A stretch of DNA of 64,000 bases from Clostridia bacterium (lineage in GTDB: Bacteria; Bacillota; Clostridia; Oscillospirales; Acutalibacteraceae), in assembly GCA_017502085.1 (NCBI GenBank), contig JAFVVQ010000050.1, positions 1-64,000 of the forward strand, given 5' to 3'. The notes beneath the pieces were generated by a model, which saw only the letters and a list, made by a program, of their open reading frames with translations, was not told the DNA's origin and made no database searches. A program made the position numbers and the translations under genes. Shown here piece after piece: positions 45,008 to 54,552 of this stretch. Position 1 is the first letter of the stretch. Every line of letters begins with the position of its first letter.

Positions 45008-47755
45008 ATGAAAACTGTCAAAAAAAGCATTATTATTACCCTTGCATTTATTCTTACTCTGGCAACAACACTCAATGTCTTTGGTGTCAACTCATCGGAA
45101 ACGTTATCCGAATCCAAGGCTATTGCTTCAGAAAGTACAGAAGTGTCACAAGAGTACATTATCCATGAAGAAACAACCTCACCCAATATAACCGAAACCC
45201 CAAATTCTGATATCAAAGGAAAAATATATGGCATCACCCTTAAGCCTGACAAAATATTTATGCTTCCAAATGATACGTTTCAGCTTGAAGTCAACTTTTT
45301 AACGTCTCCGCCTGAACCTCCACTTCGTACCGATTTTATCGAAGAAGAGGAAACCGAGGTTTTAGTCACCGAAACACAGGTCAATGAAGAATCAACCGAG
45401 TTTTCGGAAACAACATCTGAATTTCAAAATGAAGTGTCCAAAACAGATGAAGTCACAACCTATCCCGATGAAACACCTGAAGCAACCGTTAACGAAACAG
45501 AAGAATATACGGAATTTTCAGAAAGTGTTGCTGATACACAATCAGAAACATATGCAGAGAATACATTGGGAATAATCTCCGATCCCGAATTAACATTGAA
45601 ACCTATTACCAAAGAAGAAGGCGATGAAGATTTGGGGTTGATTTGGAGCAGCAGCGACGAAGCGGTTGCGGCGATCGGCTTAAATGGTTTGATCTATTCC
45701 CGTGAGTTAGGAACGGCAATTGTGACAGCCTCAACCCCTGACGGTATTTTCAGCGCTTCTTGTGAAATTAATGTTGTTGAAAAAGTTCCCGAAGAAAATG
45801 AAAACTCCGCAGTGCCTCTCGGCTCTGATTATAGTGTTGCAATTTCTCCAAACACCACCTGGAGCGACAAGCCACGACATTGGCCCGTAAAACTTGCAAC
45901 CGAATTCAGCGTTAATTTTGATGTTTATAAGTGCGACAATGGCGGAAATTACATAGGCGGTGAAGCTGACATCAGCTCTCTTGTTAACTGGCAAAGCAGT
46001 GACACAAGCGTTGCAACGGTTGATATTTACGGAAGAGTAACAGGACACAAAAACGGCTCAACAACAATCACCGTTTCCGCTAAAAACGGGGATACGATTT
46101 CGGTTTACAACACCGTTCACGTAACAGTTTACACCCCATATTCATCAAATCGACCTGGCATGGCAAAGGCATGGGTTAGCCAATACAAGAGCACTATATC
46201 AGACTGCCACACTGACCGTCAAGCAGGAGTTGTTTCTCCCGGTACTGATTTGATACTTTATGGCACATCGGGCAGCTATATTCTCGGAAGCATTCAGGGC
46301 GAAACAGGCAAATATTTCATGTGGGCAAATAACCTGTATGACAAGACCAACGGAGAAATATACGTATGCAAAAGCGGAAACACCTCGAACACCCACAAAC
46401 ATTGGGATGTTTATAAGAATCAGACTATAAGCCTTAAGCTGACAAGCGGCGATTCCGCAAACTGGACAACCAGCGATTCGAGCATCGCCAAAATCAACAA
46501 CTATACAACTTATACAGGCAGAACAGCCACAATCACCCCTATCGCTGAAGGCACCGCTTACATTACCGTAACCAGCGGCGGAAAAATTGAAGTTGTCCAC
46601 GTTACGGTAATTACGAGGTTTTATGATGAATATGGTGTTTCGGAAAACAAAGTTGGCACTACAAAAGTGTGGTGCAACAACTTTAAATGCAGCCACACAA
46701 AATGTACAACTCTTGACAGAAAAGACAGCATAACAAACGAAAAAATCACCGTCACTTTGTACGGGCAAAGCGGTGGTTTCTATTATGCCAATCCCGTAGG
46801 CACAGATAAATACATATATATTTGGAAAAGCAATGTCGTATTACAAGATTTTAATATGCATTGCAAACTTGTAAACAGAGATGTTAATGACAATGAATCT
46901 ATGTATGTACCGCAGGGTTTTGCAGTCGGACAAAACGAGTGTTACTATATTGAAGTTCGCGGAACACCTAGTGCAGAGACCGACCACAGACTTTTCCGTT
47001 ATGATGTAAACACAAGAGAATTAACTCAAATGTCAAAAAAAGAACCTATCGGCAATCTTTGGCACGCAAACGATGCCGCTGTTGTTGAATTCACCGAAAA
47101 CGGCAAAAATGTGCCCTATCTGTTTGTTGCTGCTTTCTCAATGTTAGAGCAAAACTATATAGTAAAACTTGGTTTTGACGGCAATGAATACTATGAGGTG
47201 GTAAGATACGATTTGCCGTCTAACACCATCATATCAGGTATAACTTTGTTGTCCGGCGGCGGCAATCAGTCTGCTGTTTTTTTGCTCAGGGATAGATACA
47301 ATAGGTTTTACGAAGTAACGATTCCTAATGATTATTCTAACCCCGGTGATGACGGATTAACTCATATCTCTCTCAACCTGCCATCACCTAAATTTACACT
47401 TAACACAGAAAATATTAGTGGTGGTGCTCAATCCATATGCTACGATCAGGCAACCCAAAAGCTGTATCTTCCGTATGCCAATATAAGCAGAAACAATACT
47501 AATAGAATATATGTTTATGAAGATATTCAAAACGCAAGCGGTACCTTGTCTTTCGACGATGTATATGATATAAATATATACATTTCTGACACACTAACTT
47601 CAGAATATTATTTTGAACTTGAAGGAATAGGTTTCAGACCTGCTTCAAAAGGTGATAACAGAATGTGGTTTTTAACTTTTGAGAAAGATTCAGGAGATAG
47701 CGGAATATACACTTCAATAAGATATGACAGAAACGGAGAAATCATAAATGGTTAG
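45008..47755 (+). CDS. Large secreted multi-domain Ig-like surface protein
   Basis: The 915-residue protein has a signal peptide (about 1-27). A BIG2-type domain starts at about 75 (ITLKPDKIFMLPNDTF), is broken by about 100 residues rich in Glu and Thr, and resumes with LIWSSSDEAVAAIGLNG. A second BIG2 domain (about 275-378) is followed by two related SH3-like units (KAWVSQY... and KVWCNNF..., each ending in a FMWANN or YIWKSN strand) separated by a third Ig-like domain. The last 290 residues have repeated strand patterns (QGFAVGQNECYYIEV, SICYDQATQKLYLPYA) like a beta-propeller. No cell-wall sorting signal is seen. Base use is more AT-rich than in neighbouring genes. Its stop overlaps the next gene. 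Confidence 0.75.
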   Translation: MKTVKKSIIITLAFILTLATTLNVFGVNSSETLSESKAIASESTEVSQEYIIHEETTSPNITETPNSDIKGKIYGITLKPDKIFMLPNDTFQLEVNFLTSPPEPPLRTDFIEEEETEVLVTETQVNEESTEFSETTSEFQNEVSKTDEVTTYPDETPEATVNETEEYTEFSESVADTQSETYAENTLGIISDPELTLKPITKEEGDEDLGLIWSSSDEAVAAIGLNGLIYSRELGTAIVTASTPDGIFSASCEINVVEKVPEENENSAVPLGSDYSVAISPNTTWSDKPRHWPVKLATEFSVNFDVYKCDNGGNYIGGEADISSLVNWQSSDTSVATVDIYGRVTGHKNGSTTITVSAKNGDTISVYNTVHVTVYTPYSSNRPGMAKAWVSQYKSTISDCHTDRQAGVVSPGTDLILYGTSGSYILGSIQGETGKYFMWANNLYDKTNGEIYVCKSGNTSNTHKHWDVYKNQTISLKLTSGDSANWTTSDSSIAKINNYTTYTGRTATITPIAEGTAYITVTSGGKIEVVHVTVITRFYDEYGVSENKVGTTKVWCNNFKCSHTKCTTLDRKDSITNEKITVTLYGQSGGFYYANPVGTDKYIYIWKSNVVLQDFNMHCKLVNRDVNDNESMYVPQGFAVGQNECYYIEVRGTPSAETDHRLFRYDVNTRELTQMSKKEPIGNLWHANDAAVVEFTENGKNVPYLFVAAFSMLEQNYIVKLGFDGNEYYEVVRYDLPSNTIISGITLLSGGGNQSAVFLLRDRYNRFYEVTIPNDYSNPGDDGLTHISLNLPSPKFTLNTENISGGAQSICYDQATQKLYLPYANISRNNTNRIYVYEDIQNASGTLSFDDVYDINIYISDTLTSEYYFELEGIGFRPASKGDNRMWFLTFEKDSGDSGIYTSIRYDRNGEIING

Positions 47756-48533
47756 AAATAAAATTATAATTTTAGCACTATGCTTAACTGTTATTTTTTT
47801 ATGTTCATGTACCCAAAACAGCAGCACAGACAATACAACATCAATTAATACTACCTCAACAGAGAAAAAGACACCAATCATCACAACAACAAAAACAACA
47901 ACAGACGAGTCCGCTATTCCCGAATTTTCAACCGTTAAAATCAAAACCTCGCCTGATGATCCCTATTCTTTCTTCATTAAAGAAAGATATGAAAAATTCA
48001 TCGAGTCGCTAAGTCATTATGAGCCTGAAGAATATGCCGCTTTCTACAAACGTGCCAGAAATATCTATTATTTTCTCTATGACCTCGACAAGGACGGCAC
48101 TGACGAACTCATAATGGGTGATTGGAAAAAAATGACTATTGATGTTGAAGACCCAAACCCGCCTAAAAAAATCTTTATATCCAGTATTTATACAATAAAA
48201 AACGGCGAAGTTATGGAGATAAACACATACCCTTGGCTGCCTGATGATTATATTTGGGACAGAGTTCTCCTGACTAACGGTTTAATCAGAACAAGTTTTG
48301 GTTATGAGGAATATCCAAACTATTACTTTTTAGGCTTTAAAAACGGAGAAGCTGTATTAAATTGTGCAATTTACTACTATAAAAGCAACGATGGTTACGT
48401 ACAGCAATTTGCCGATATCAACACCAGCATTGATATAACAAAAGAAGAATTTGAGCGTTTGCGCGATGAAGCGAACGGCGACGCAGAGGTTGTGGAAATC
48501 AACTGGAAACGCATTGACGAATACGGTAAATAA
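47748..48533 (+). CDS. Lipoprotein partner of the Ig-like surface protein
   Basis: The 261-residue protein begins in the last eight bases of the Ig-like gene and has a lipoprotein signal ending in FLCSC (Cys near residue 21). A Thr/Ser-rich linker of about 45 residues follows, then a domain with YFLYDLDKDGTDELIMGDW, an EF-hand-like calcium-binding loop common in Clostridia lipoproteins, and a closing charged segment. Coupled translation suggests that it works with the upstream protein at the cell surface. Function unknown. Confidence 0.75.
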   Translation: MVRNKIIILALCLTVIFLCSCTQNSSTDNTTSINTTSTEKKTPIITTTKTTTDESAIPEFSTVKIKTSPDDPYSFFIKERYEKFIESLSHYEPEEYAAFYKRARNIYYFLYDLDKDGTDELIMGDWKKMTIDVEDPNPPKKIFISSIYTIKNGEVMEINTYPWLPDDYIWDRVLLTNGLIRTSFGYEEYPNYYFLGFKNGEAVLNCAIYYYKSNDGYVQQFADINTSIDITKEEFERLRDEANGDAEVVEINWKRIDEYGK

Positions 48534-48577
48534 ATAATAAACATACAAAATCCTTGGATTTCGTAATATAAGATAAA

Positions 48578-48615
48578 AACGGCTTGTACGGAACCCGTAC
48601 AAGCCGTTGGTTTTT
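48578..48615. terminator. Bidirectional terminator
   Basis: AACGGCTTGTACGG (48578-48591) pairs with CCGTACAAGCCGTT (48595-48608), 14 bp with a 3-base loop and a T5 tract. It lies between the lipoprotein gene and the convergent DUF4965 gene. Confidence 0.9.
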
Positions 48616-50512
48616 ATTCTGCTCTCATTTTGTTCATCAGAACTCTCATAAAGAGTCCGCCCTGAACTGTTCTGTGACGGAACGATACCCATCTGCCGCT
48701 GACGGTGTCATACCAGTCGGTAAGCGGCACTCTTGTGGAGCTTTCATCATAAGCAAGCCAGAGGGGTGCGATATAATCCGCAAAAACCTTGTCTGACGAT
48801 GCCATCGATGCTGTCCAGACAAGCCAGTCGGATTTCGTGTAGTCCGCTCTGCTGTCAAGAGGCATACCGTATTTGTTGAAATGCTTCATATTATCGGCAA
48901 TTTCAGCATCCATAAACTCCTGAGCAAAGAGTCCGCTCTTCCACACTCTGTCCCAGACCATATTGTATTTCATAGAATAGGTGTCGGGCTGGTCGAAAGC
49001 GAGTCTTGTTGTGCCGTCTTCGTTGACGGCGGTATTCATCCAGTTCTCAGCCATTTTTTCGGCTTCCGATCTGTAATATGCACTCTTTTCGGAGTCGCCG
49101 AGCATATCGGTAATCATAGACATACCCTGCAGACCCATTATCGCCTTGAGCGAAAGGTTGCAGTTATGAGCAAGATGACCCGCAAAATCGTCGGTGCAAA
49201 GCTGATGGCCCGGGTCGGCACCGTATTCAATGAGGTATCGGCACCATTTTTCGAGCAAATCAAGATGCTCTTTTGCAAAATCTGCATTTCCCGTTACAAG
49301 AGCAACGTTTGCTTCCATAACGAGCATATTGCCGCATTCCTCAACAGGCATCTGCCACTTCTCCTGATTGTCTCCGTAAACCTGACCGTTAAGCAGAGGA
49401 TACTGACCCACGTCGTGAGGTGCAAAATCGAATTTCCACGCATCACTCTCGGCATACTTGTAAACGGGGCGCATCATACCCTTGACAAGTTCGGGATTAT
49501 AAAGAAGAAACATCGGTGTTGAAGGATAAGAAACGTCAACCGTTGCGGCGCATCCGTTTGAGTTGCATTCCTTTGATATGAAAAGGATTTCCCCGTTTTC
49601 ATCGAGTACAAGTTTATGTGCGGCAATGACCTGACGGTATGCGAGTGACAGAAGCTCTGCATATTTTTCGCCGCCTGCGGCAAAAGCATCGTCAAAAAGC
49701 TTCTTTGAAAACTCATCGCACTGCTTTTTCAGCTGCCCGTATTCATCAGCCGCTTCCGAAATCGCATCGAGAATGCATTGACCGTCCTTGTTCCAATATG
49801 AACGGAGATGCTTGCCGAAATACTCGATACTCTCAATATCGTCATATGCAAAATAATAAACCAGAGGCTGATTTTCTTTTATCGGTGCAGAAATTTCAAT
49901 CTGTTTTTCTCCTGATGACTCAGTAACATTACCCTGCGCATCGGGACAGTCCGACGCAAGGAAAAGATATCCCCAGTCGATTCTGACCTGATCGCCGCTT
50001 CTGTTGAGAGGCTTCTGCTCGGAATTGCCCATCTTCATAACGGTAAGACCTTTGTAGCTTATGCTTTCGGTGATAACAGGGCTATCAATTTCTTCGTCGA
50101 GACAAATTTTCTCGTTCGCGGATACGGTGATTTTCACTTCGTGCTCAGCACCGTCAACGGATTCATAGCCGACTTCAAGATATGAAACGGGACGTGTAAG
50201 CAAGCGGTAATCGTCGGGAATAAGCGGCGTAGTGAAAGTTATATCAAGTCGGATTTTGTCGTTTTTAAACGATGCCTTCGTTGACAGAGCATCAATTTCA
50301 AGGGAAACCTGCGGAATTTTTTTGATGTTCTGGTGATATCCGAGAAAAAGCCTCTTTTCTCCGTCAACGGAAACTGTACCGATGATTGAGTTTTCAGTTC
50401 CGGTCCAGTGTTCGGTTTCAGTATGGTTGAGACCGGTGTCGGGTGACCAGACGGAAAAGAACGGGTCAACGGTAATAAGCGGAACTGCAGGCGCTCTGAG
50501 TTTCATTTTCAT
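48614..50512 (-). CDS. Glutaminase A-like protein (DUF5127/DUF4965/DUF1793)
   Basis: The 632-residue protein starts with LRAPAVPLITVDPFFSVWS, the hallmark of the GtaA-like family, followed by WTGTENSIIGTVSVDG and a beta-sandwich domain. From about residue 270 the DUF4965/DUF1793 alpha/alpha-toroid follows: AYRQVIAAHKLV, ISKECNSNGCAATVDVSYPS, HDVGQYPLLNGQVYG and VWDRVWKSGLF. Fungal members are called glutaminases; bacterial members look more like glycoside-hydrolase toroids, so the activity is uncertain. No signal peptide is seen. Confidence 0.85.
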   Translation of the reverse strand: MKMKLRAPAVPLITVDPFFSVWSPDTGLNHTETEHWTGTENSIIGTVSVDGEKRLFLGYHQNIKKIPQVSLEIDALSTKASFKNDKIRLDITFTTPLIPDDYRLLTRPVSYLEVGYESVDGAEHEVKITVSANEKICLDEEIDSPVITESISYKGLTVMKMGNSEQKPLNRSGDQVRIDWGYLFLASDCPDAQGNVTESSGEKQIEISAPIKENQPLVYYFAYDDIESIEYFGKHLRSYWNKDGQCILDAISEAADEYGQLKKQCDEFSKKLFDDAFAAGGEKYAELLSLAYRQVIAAHKLVLDENGEILFISKECNSNGCAATVDVSYPSTPMFLLYNPELVKGMMRPVYKYAESDAWKFDFAPHDVGQYPLLNGQVYGDNQEKWQMPVEECGNMLVMEANVALVTGNADFAKEHLDLLEKWCRYLIEYGADPGHQLCTDDFAGHLAHNCNLSLKAIMGLQGMSMITDMLGDSEKSAYYRSEAEKMAENWMNTAVNEDGTTRLAFDQPDTYSMKYNMVWDRVWKSGLFAQEFMDAEIADNMKHFNKYGMPLDSRADYTKSDWLVWTASMASSDKVFADYIAPLWLAYDESSTRVPLTDWYDTVSGRWVSFRHRTVQGGLFMRVLMNKMRAE

Positions 50513-50594
50513 CTTCCTTTCGGGACGTGATAGAATAATTATATATCATATCGTCATGTAAAGCAACAAATACAGACGGATTATTTAATTTAAA

Positions 50595-50620
50595 AAAGCC
50601 GGGGCTGATGACCCGGCTTT
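50595..50620 (-). terminator. Terminator after tRNA-Arg
   Basis: AAAGCCGGG (50595-50603) pairs with CCCGGCTTT (50612-50620); on the minus strand T's follow. It lies directly after the tRNA 3' end. Confidence 0.88.
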
Positions 50621-50621
50621 C

Positions 50622-50696
50622 TGGCACCCCCAGTAGGAATCGAACCTACAACAGACCCTTAGGAGGGGCCCGTTATATCCATTTAACTATGGGGGC
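50622..50696 (-). tRNA. tRNA-Arg(CCU)
   Basis: The minus strand folds into a cloverleaf of 75 bases: acceptor GCCCCCA with TGGGGGT, anticodon stem GGCCC/GGGTC with loop CTCCTAA giving anticodon CCU, and T-arm GTAGGTTCGATTCCTAC. The 3' CCA is encoded. The first acceptor pair is G-U. The anticodon reads AGG. No integrated element is visible at its 3' end. Confidence 0.95.
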
Positions 50697-50771
50697 AAGT
50701 ATTTTATTGAGTAAAAGATATTTTATCAAAAACATCCGATAAAGTCAAGTGAATTGTGTCGCAACATCAAA

Positions 50772-50799
50772 ACCGCCGAAGCATTTCTGCTCCGGCGGT
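50772..50799 (-). terminator. Terminator of the EF-G-like gene
   Basis: ACCGCCGAAGCA (50772-50783) pairs with TGCTCCGGCGGT (50788-50799) with one mismatch and a 4-base loop; on the minus strand it is followed by TTTTGATG. Confidence 0.8.
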
Positions 50800-50810
50800 C
50801 ATTTTGTTTT

Positions 50811-52862
50811 TTATTCGTCTTCTGCGAGTGCCTTTGCTTCTTCGATAACCTTTGAAGCAACCATTTCGGGAGCTGCTTCGTAGTGGTCAAACTCGAATGA
50901 GAAATAGCCTCTGCCAACTGTTACTGAACGGAGAACTGTTGCGAAATCGCCCATTTCAGCCATGGGAACTTCTGCGATAAGCTCCTGCATCTTGGGATCG
51001 TCTTCGCAGGGACCCATACCGAGAACACGGCCTCTTCTCTTCGTGATATCACCCATGATATCGCCGAGGTTGTCACCGGGCATATAAGCCTTGAGTGAGC
51101 CGTAGGGTTCAAGGAGCTTGGGATTTGCCTGAGGCATACCGTTCTTATAAGCAATCTTTGCAGCCATCTTGAATGCCATTTCGTTGGAGTCAACAGGATG
51201 TGATGAACCGTCATAGAGAGTTGCTCTCAGACCAACAACGGGGTAGCCTGCAAGGGGACCCTTGAGGATAGCTTCACGAAGACCCTTTTCAACTGCGGGG
51301 AAGAAGTTCTTCGGAACGGAACCGCCGACAACTCTTTCAGCAAATTCGAAACCGTCGCCGTCGATATGTTCAAATTCAATCCAGACGTCACCGAACTGAC
51401 CGCTGCCGCCTGACTGCTTCTTATGTCTGCCCTGAACTGCAACCTTCTTGCTGATGGTTTCTCTGTATGCAACTCTGGGAACTGAAAGGTCAACTTCAAC
51501 GCCGAACTTATTCTTAAGCTTTGTAACAACGGAATCAAGATGCTGTTCACCGAGACCGGCAACAATCTGTTCCTTTGTTTCAACGTTTGTTGTGTAGCTG
51601 ATGGTAAGGTCTTCTTCAGCAAGTCTGTTGAGACCTGCAGCAACCTTATCTTCTTCGCCCTTCTTCTTAGCCTTGACAGCCATGGGAAGGCAGGGTGCGG
51701 GGAAGTTAACGCCCTTAAGCTTGATTTCTGACTTGGGTGCACAGAGAGTGTCACCTGTCTTGAAGCCTGAAAGCTTTGTTACGATACCGATATCACCTGC
51801 AAGGATTGCAGAAGCTTCTTCCTGCTTGCCGCCCTTGGGGAATACGATCTTACCCATTCTTTCGGTTTCGCCCGTACGCTCGTTATAAGCGGGAGTATCG
51901 GATGTGATTTTACCCGAAATAACCTTGAAATATGACATCTTACCAACGAAGGGGTCAGCAACCGTCTTGAAGCAGATAGCTGCAACGGGACCGTTTTCAT
52001 CGCAGGTAATGTCACCCTCTGATGCAACGGATGCAGCATCGGGAGCGGACTGAACGATACTGTTATTGATAAGGTCAACAGCTTCAAGCTGATAACCTGA
52101 GCAAGCATATACGGGGCAGATGTCACCTGCAAGGATGCCTTCCTTAAGACCTCTGTCAACTTCCTCATCCGTGAGAGGTTCGCCGTCAAAGAATTTCATC
52201 ATAAGCTCTTCGTCTGCACTTGCAACAGCTTCAACGAATGCCTCTCTCATTCTTTCGATTCTTTCGTCACCCTGAGGCATGGCAAAATCAGAGCGCTTGC
52301 CGTTGCTGTATGAGAAAGCTTCGTTTCTTGAGAAGTCAACATAAGCGATAACCTTGTCACCCTCTACATAAGGAACAACAACGGGACAGATCTTGCTGCC
52401 GTATTCTTCCTGAAGAGAATCGAAGGTCTTATAGAAATGTGCGTTTTCAGCATCGCACTTTGTGATTGCAAACATCTTGTTGATGCCTCTTTCGGTGGCA
52501 GCCTTGTATGCCTTTTCAGCACCGACATCAAGTGTGCTGCCCGATGCGAGAACGATAAGAGCGGCACCTGCTGCACGCATACCTTCACTCACGCCGCCCG
52601 CAAAGTCAAAGAGACCGGGAGTGTCAATAATATTGATTTTTGTGTTCTTCCATTCAAAAGAAGCGATTGCGGATGCAATTGAGCACTTACGTCTCTTTTC
52701 TTCCGCATCAAAGTCCATAACAGTGTTGCCGTCAGGAACTCTGCCGAGTCTTTCTGTTGCTCCCGAAATATAGAGCATAGCTTCTGCAAGAGTTGTTTTA
52801 CCTCTGCCGCCATGACCTGCGAGAACGATGTTTCTAATGTCTTTTGCACTGTAGGCTTTCAA
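50811..52862 (-). CDS. Elongation factor G-like GTPase (paralogue of EF-G)
   Basis: The start is probably TTG 52862, nine bases after AAGGAGG; an in-frame GTG at 52901 precedes that site. The protein of about 683 residues has five EF-G-like domains: P-loop GHGGRGKTTL, IIDTPGLFDF, TKCD in place of NKxD, and the C-terminal GRVLGMGPCEDD segment. The catalytic His after DTPG in true EF-G is Leu here. It belongs to the EF-G-like branch whose role in translation is not settled. The gene stands alone, away from rpsL/rpsG/tuf, so it is not the main translocase. Confidence 0.88.
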   Translation of the reverse strand: MKAYSAKDIRNIVLAGHGGRGKTTLAEAMLYISGATERLGRVPDGNTVMDFDAEEKRRKCSIASAIASFEWKNTKINIIDTPGLFDFAGGVSEGMRAAGAALIVLASGSTLDVGAEKAYKAATERGINKMFAITKCDAENAHFYKTFDSLQEEYGSKICPVVVPYVEGDKVIAYVDFSRNEAFSYSNGKRSDFAMPQGDERIERMREAFVEAVASADEELMMKFFDGEPLTDEEVDRGLKEGILAGDICPVYACSGYQLEAVDLINNSIVQSAPDAASVASEGDITCDENGPVAAICFKTVADPFVGKMSYFKVISGKITSDTPAYNERTGETERMGKIVFPKGGKQEEASAILAGDIGIVTKLSGFKTGDTLCAPKSEIKLKGVNFPAPCLPMAVKAKKKGEEDKVAAGLNRLAEEDLTISYTTNVETKEQIVAGLGEQHLDSVVTKLKNKFGVEVDLSVPRVAYRETISKKVAVQGRHKKQSGGSGQFGDVWIEFEHIDGDGFEFAERVVGGSVPKNFFPAVEKGLREAILKGPLAGYPVVGLRATLYDGSSHPVDSNEMAFKMAAKIAYKNGMPQANPKLLEPYGSLKAYMPGDNLGDIMGDITKRRGRVLGMGPCEDDPKMQELIAEVPMAEMGDFATVLRSVTVGRGYFSFEFDHYEAAPEMVASKVIEEAKALAEDE

Positions 52863-52980
52863 AAGAATTTCCTCCTTAAATACGCTCTGCAGAACGGTCA
52901 CACCGTTCCGCGGCGAAACTGCTTCTGCAGTAAAATTTCAGTGTTTTAATTCAGCGAATTAAAGTGTCACATTAAATGTG

Positions 52981-53009
52981 ATTATATCACAAAAGTTTTA
53001 CCATTTCAA
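52981..53009 (-). promoter_or_regulatory. Promoter of the EF-G-like gene
   Basis: On the minus strand TTGAAA (53009-53004), a 17-base spacer and TATAAT (52986-52981), with TGTGA before the -10. Two palindromes overlap the -10 (see findings). Confidence 0.82.
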
Positions 53010-53066
53010 TAATTTTTTTGTTATTTTTTATTAAAATTTAAGTCGATTTCGGAAAAATAAGTGTTT

Positions 53067-54305
53067 TTATTCCTCATCTGCAGGTACAGACGGCTCTGTC
53101 TCGTCGGTTTTCTGCATATTCCCGTCATTTTCAACAACATTGACCTTCTGCTTTTCTCTGCCCCAGAGATGGATTATTCCCTCGCTGTTAAGGGTTTTCA
53201 GAAGAACGATTGTAATGGGCAGAATAAATATGCCGAGAACTCCGAAAAGCTGAATACCTACATACATACTCGCAAGGGTGAATATTGGGTGAATGCCGAC
53301 GTTCATTGCAACGAGACGGGGCTCGATGACCTGACGGATAACGGTGATCAGAATATAAAGAACAACCAGACCGATTGCAAACGGAATATCACCCATAATA
53401 AGACTGTATATTGCCCAGGGAATAAGCACCGTTCCCGTGCCGAAAACGGGAACAATATCAATCAGCGCCGTTATAATCGAAATGACTACTATATAACTGC
53501 CTTTATAGATATTGAAAAGCGACAGAAGATTAAGACCGACCGCAACCTCACAGAATGTGATAAAAATAATCGTGGCATAAGATTTTATCATTTTGCCGAG
53601 AACATCACCGAAAAGTCTCTTTGTTGAAACAAAGAGCTTTTCCTGCTTTTCGGAAACGTTGCGCTTGAAAATGCTGACAATGTTATCATAATCCGTCGTG
53701 ATAAAGAAACAAGCAATAATGCCGATGAGCAACCCCGAAAGTATGAACGGGATTCTCTTTGCGGTTGAAAGCAACCCGCCCAGAGGTGTCATAAGAGAAG
53801 AAATGCTGAATCCCTCGGGCAACTCCAACTCTCCGCTGAGACCCGCAATACCGTTTTCCGCCGTGTTCTTAATAAGGTCGGCTGAAAAATTGTTGACGGT
53901 TTCCGCAAGAGTATTTTCCACTTTATCGGGCAGAATTTCAAGGATTCCAAGCACCCAGTCGCGGGCAGAAGCAATAGTCTGCGGCAAATTGTTCAGTTTG
54001 AAAATCACAAACTGACCGAACGCTTTGAACTCGAGAAAAAGCTTATAACCCACAAAAACAACAATTCCGAGCACAGTGCATAGAATGAAAAGAACGGTTA
54101 CCACTGATATAAACTTCTTCGGCGCTCTGCTTTTCTTTGCCATAAATCTTATCGGCTTCTGAAGAAGCATAGCAATAAAAAACGCAATAACAAACGGAGC
54201 AACGACATCAAACGCATATTTTACGAAAAGATAGTATGCTGCCGCAAGTAAAACAAAATACGCAACGTTAATCAGCGTTGCCCTTCTTTTTTCAACAACA
54301 GTCAA
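53067..54305 (-). CDS. AI-2E family transporter (YtvI/PerM-like permease)
   Basis: The 412-residue protein has about eight transmembrane helices with the family pattern: paired N-terminal helices (NVAYFVLLAAAYYLFVKYAF), a large extracytoplasmic loop (about 120-200), then VAVGLNLLSLFNIYKGSYIVVISIITALIDIVPVFGTG in pieces and a C-terminal GVLGIFILPITIVLLK helix. Family members export small molecules or act as ion antiporters; the AI-2 label is historical. The C-terminus is acidic. The gene is monocistronic. Confidence 0.88.
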   Translation of the reverse strand: MTVVEKRRATLINVAYFVLLAAAYYLFVKYAFDVVAPFVIAFFIAMLLQKPIRFMAKKSRAPKKFISVVTVLFILCTVLGIVVFVGYKLFLEFKAFGQFVIFKLNNLPQTIASARDWVLGILEILPDKVENTLAETVNNFSADLIKNTAENGIAGLSGELELPEGFSISSLMTPLGGLLSTAKRIPFILSGLLIGIIACFFITTDYDNIVSIFKRNVSEKQEKLFVSTKRLFGDVLGKMIKSYATIIFITFCEVAVGLNLLSLFNIYKGSYIVVISIITALIDIVPVFGTGTVLIPWAIYSLIMGDIPFAIGLVVLYILITVIRQVIEPRLVAMNVGIHPIFTLASMYVGIQLFGVLGIFILPITIVLLKTLNSEGIIHLWGREKQKVNVVENDGNMQKTDETEPSVPADEE

Positions 54306-54503
54306 CGGATGACACCTCCTGAATATATGTTGGCTTAGTTCCTGACAGCACTTTCCGAAACAAAAACCACCTGAAATTTAATAATAATAGAGCAATTGGT
54401 ATTTTTCAGTTTACAACATTTTAAATAAAAAGGCAATTAATATGATAAAAAATACATAAAAACTTAACAAACTTTTATTTTTCTCTTTATTATTCCGAAA
54501 AAG

Positions 54504-54514
54504 TGTGATAATAT
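54504..54514 (+). promoter_or_regulatory. Extended -10 of the hom-lysC promoter
   Basis: TGTGATAATAT matches the extended -10 seen elsewhere in the window; the -35 is not clear. No riboswitch-like fold was found in the 247-base gap (54306-54552) before hom; the rest is AT-rich without an open frame. Confidence 0.55.
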
Positions 54515-54552
54515 ATATTCAATTATTATTTTTAAGAAAGGAAGTGCGTTTG

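Noticed and set aside
50622-50696. tRNA-Arg as the integration site of the element at 1-4.6 kb
   Set aside because: The tRNA is more than 45 kb away, and no duplicated 3' tRNA sequence was seen near the integrase.
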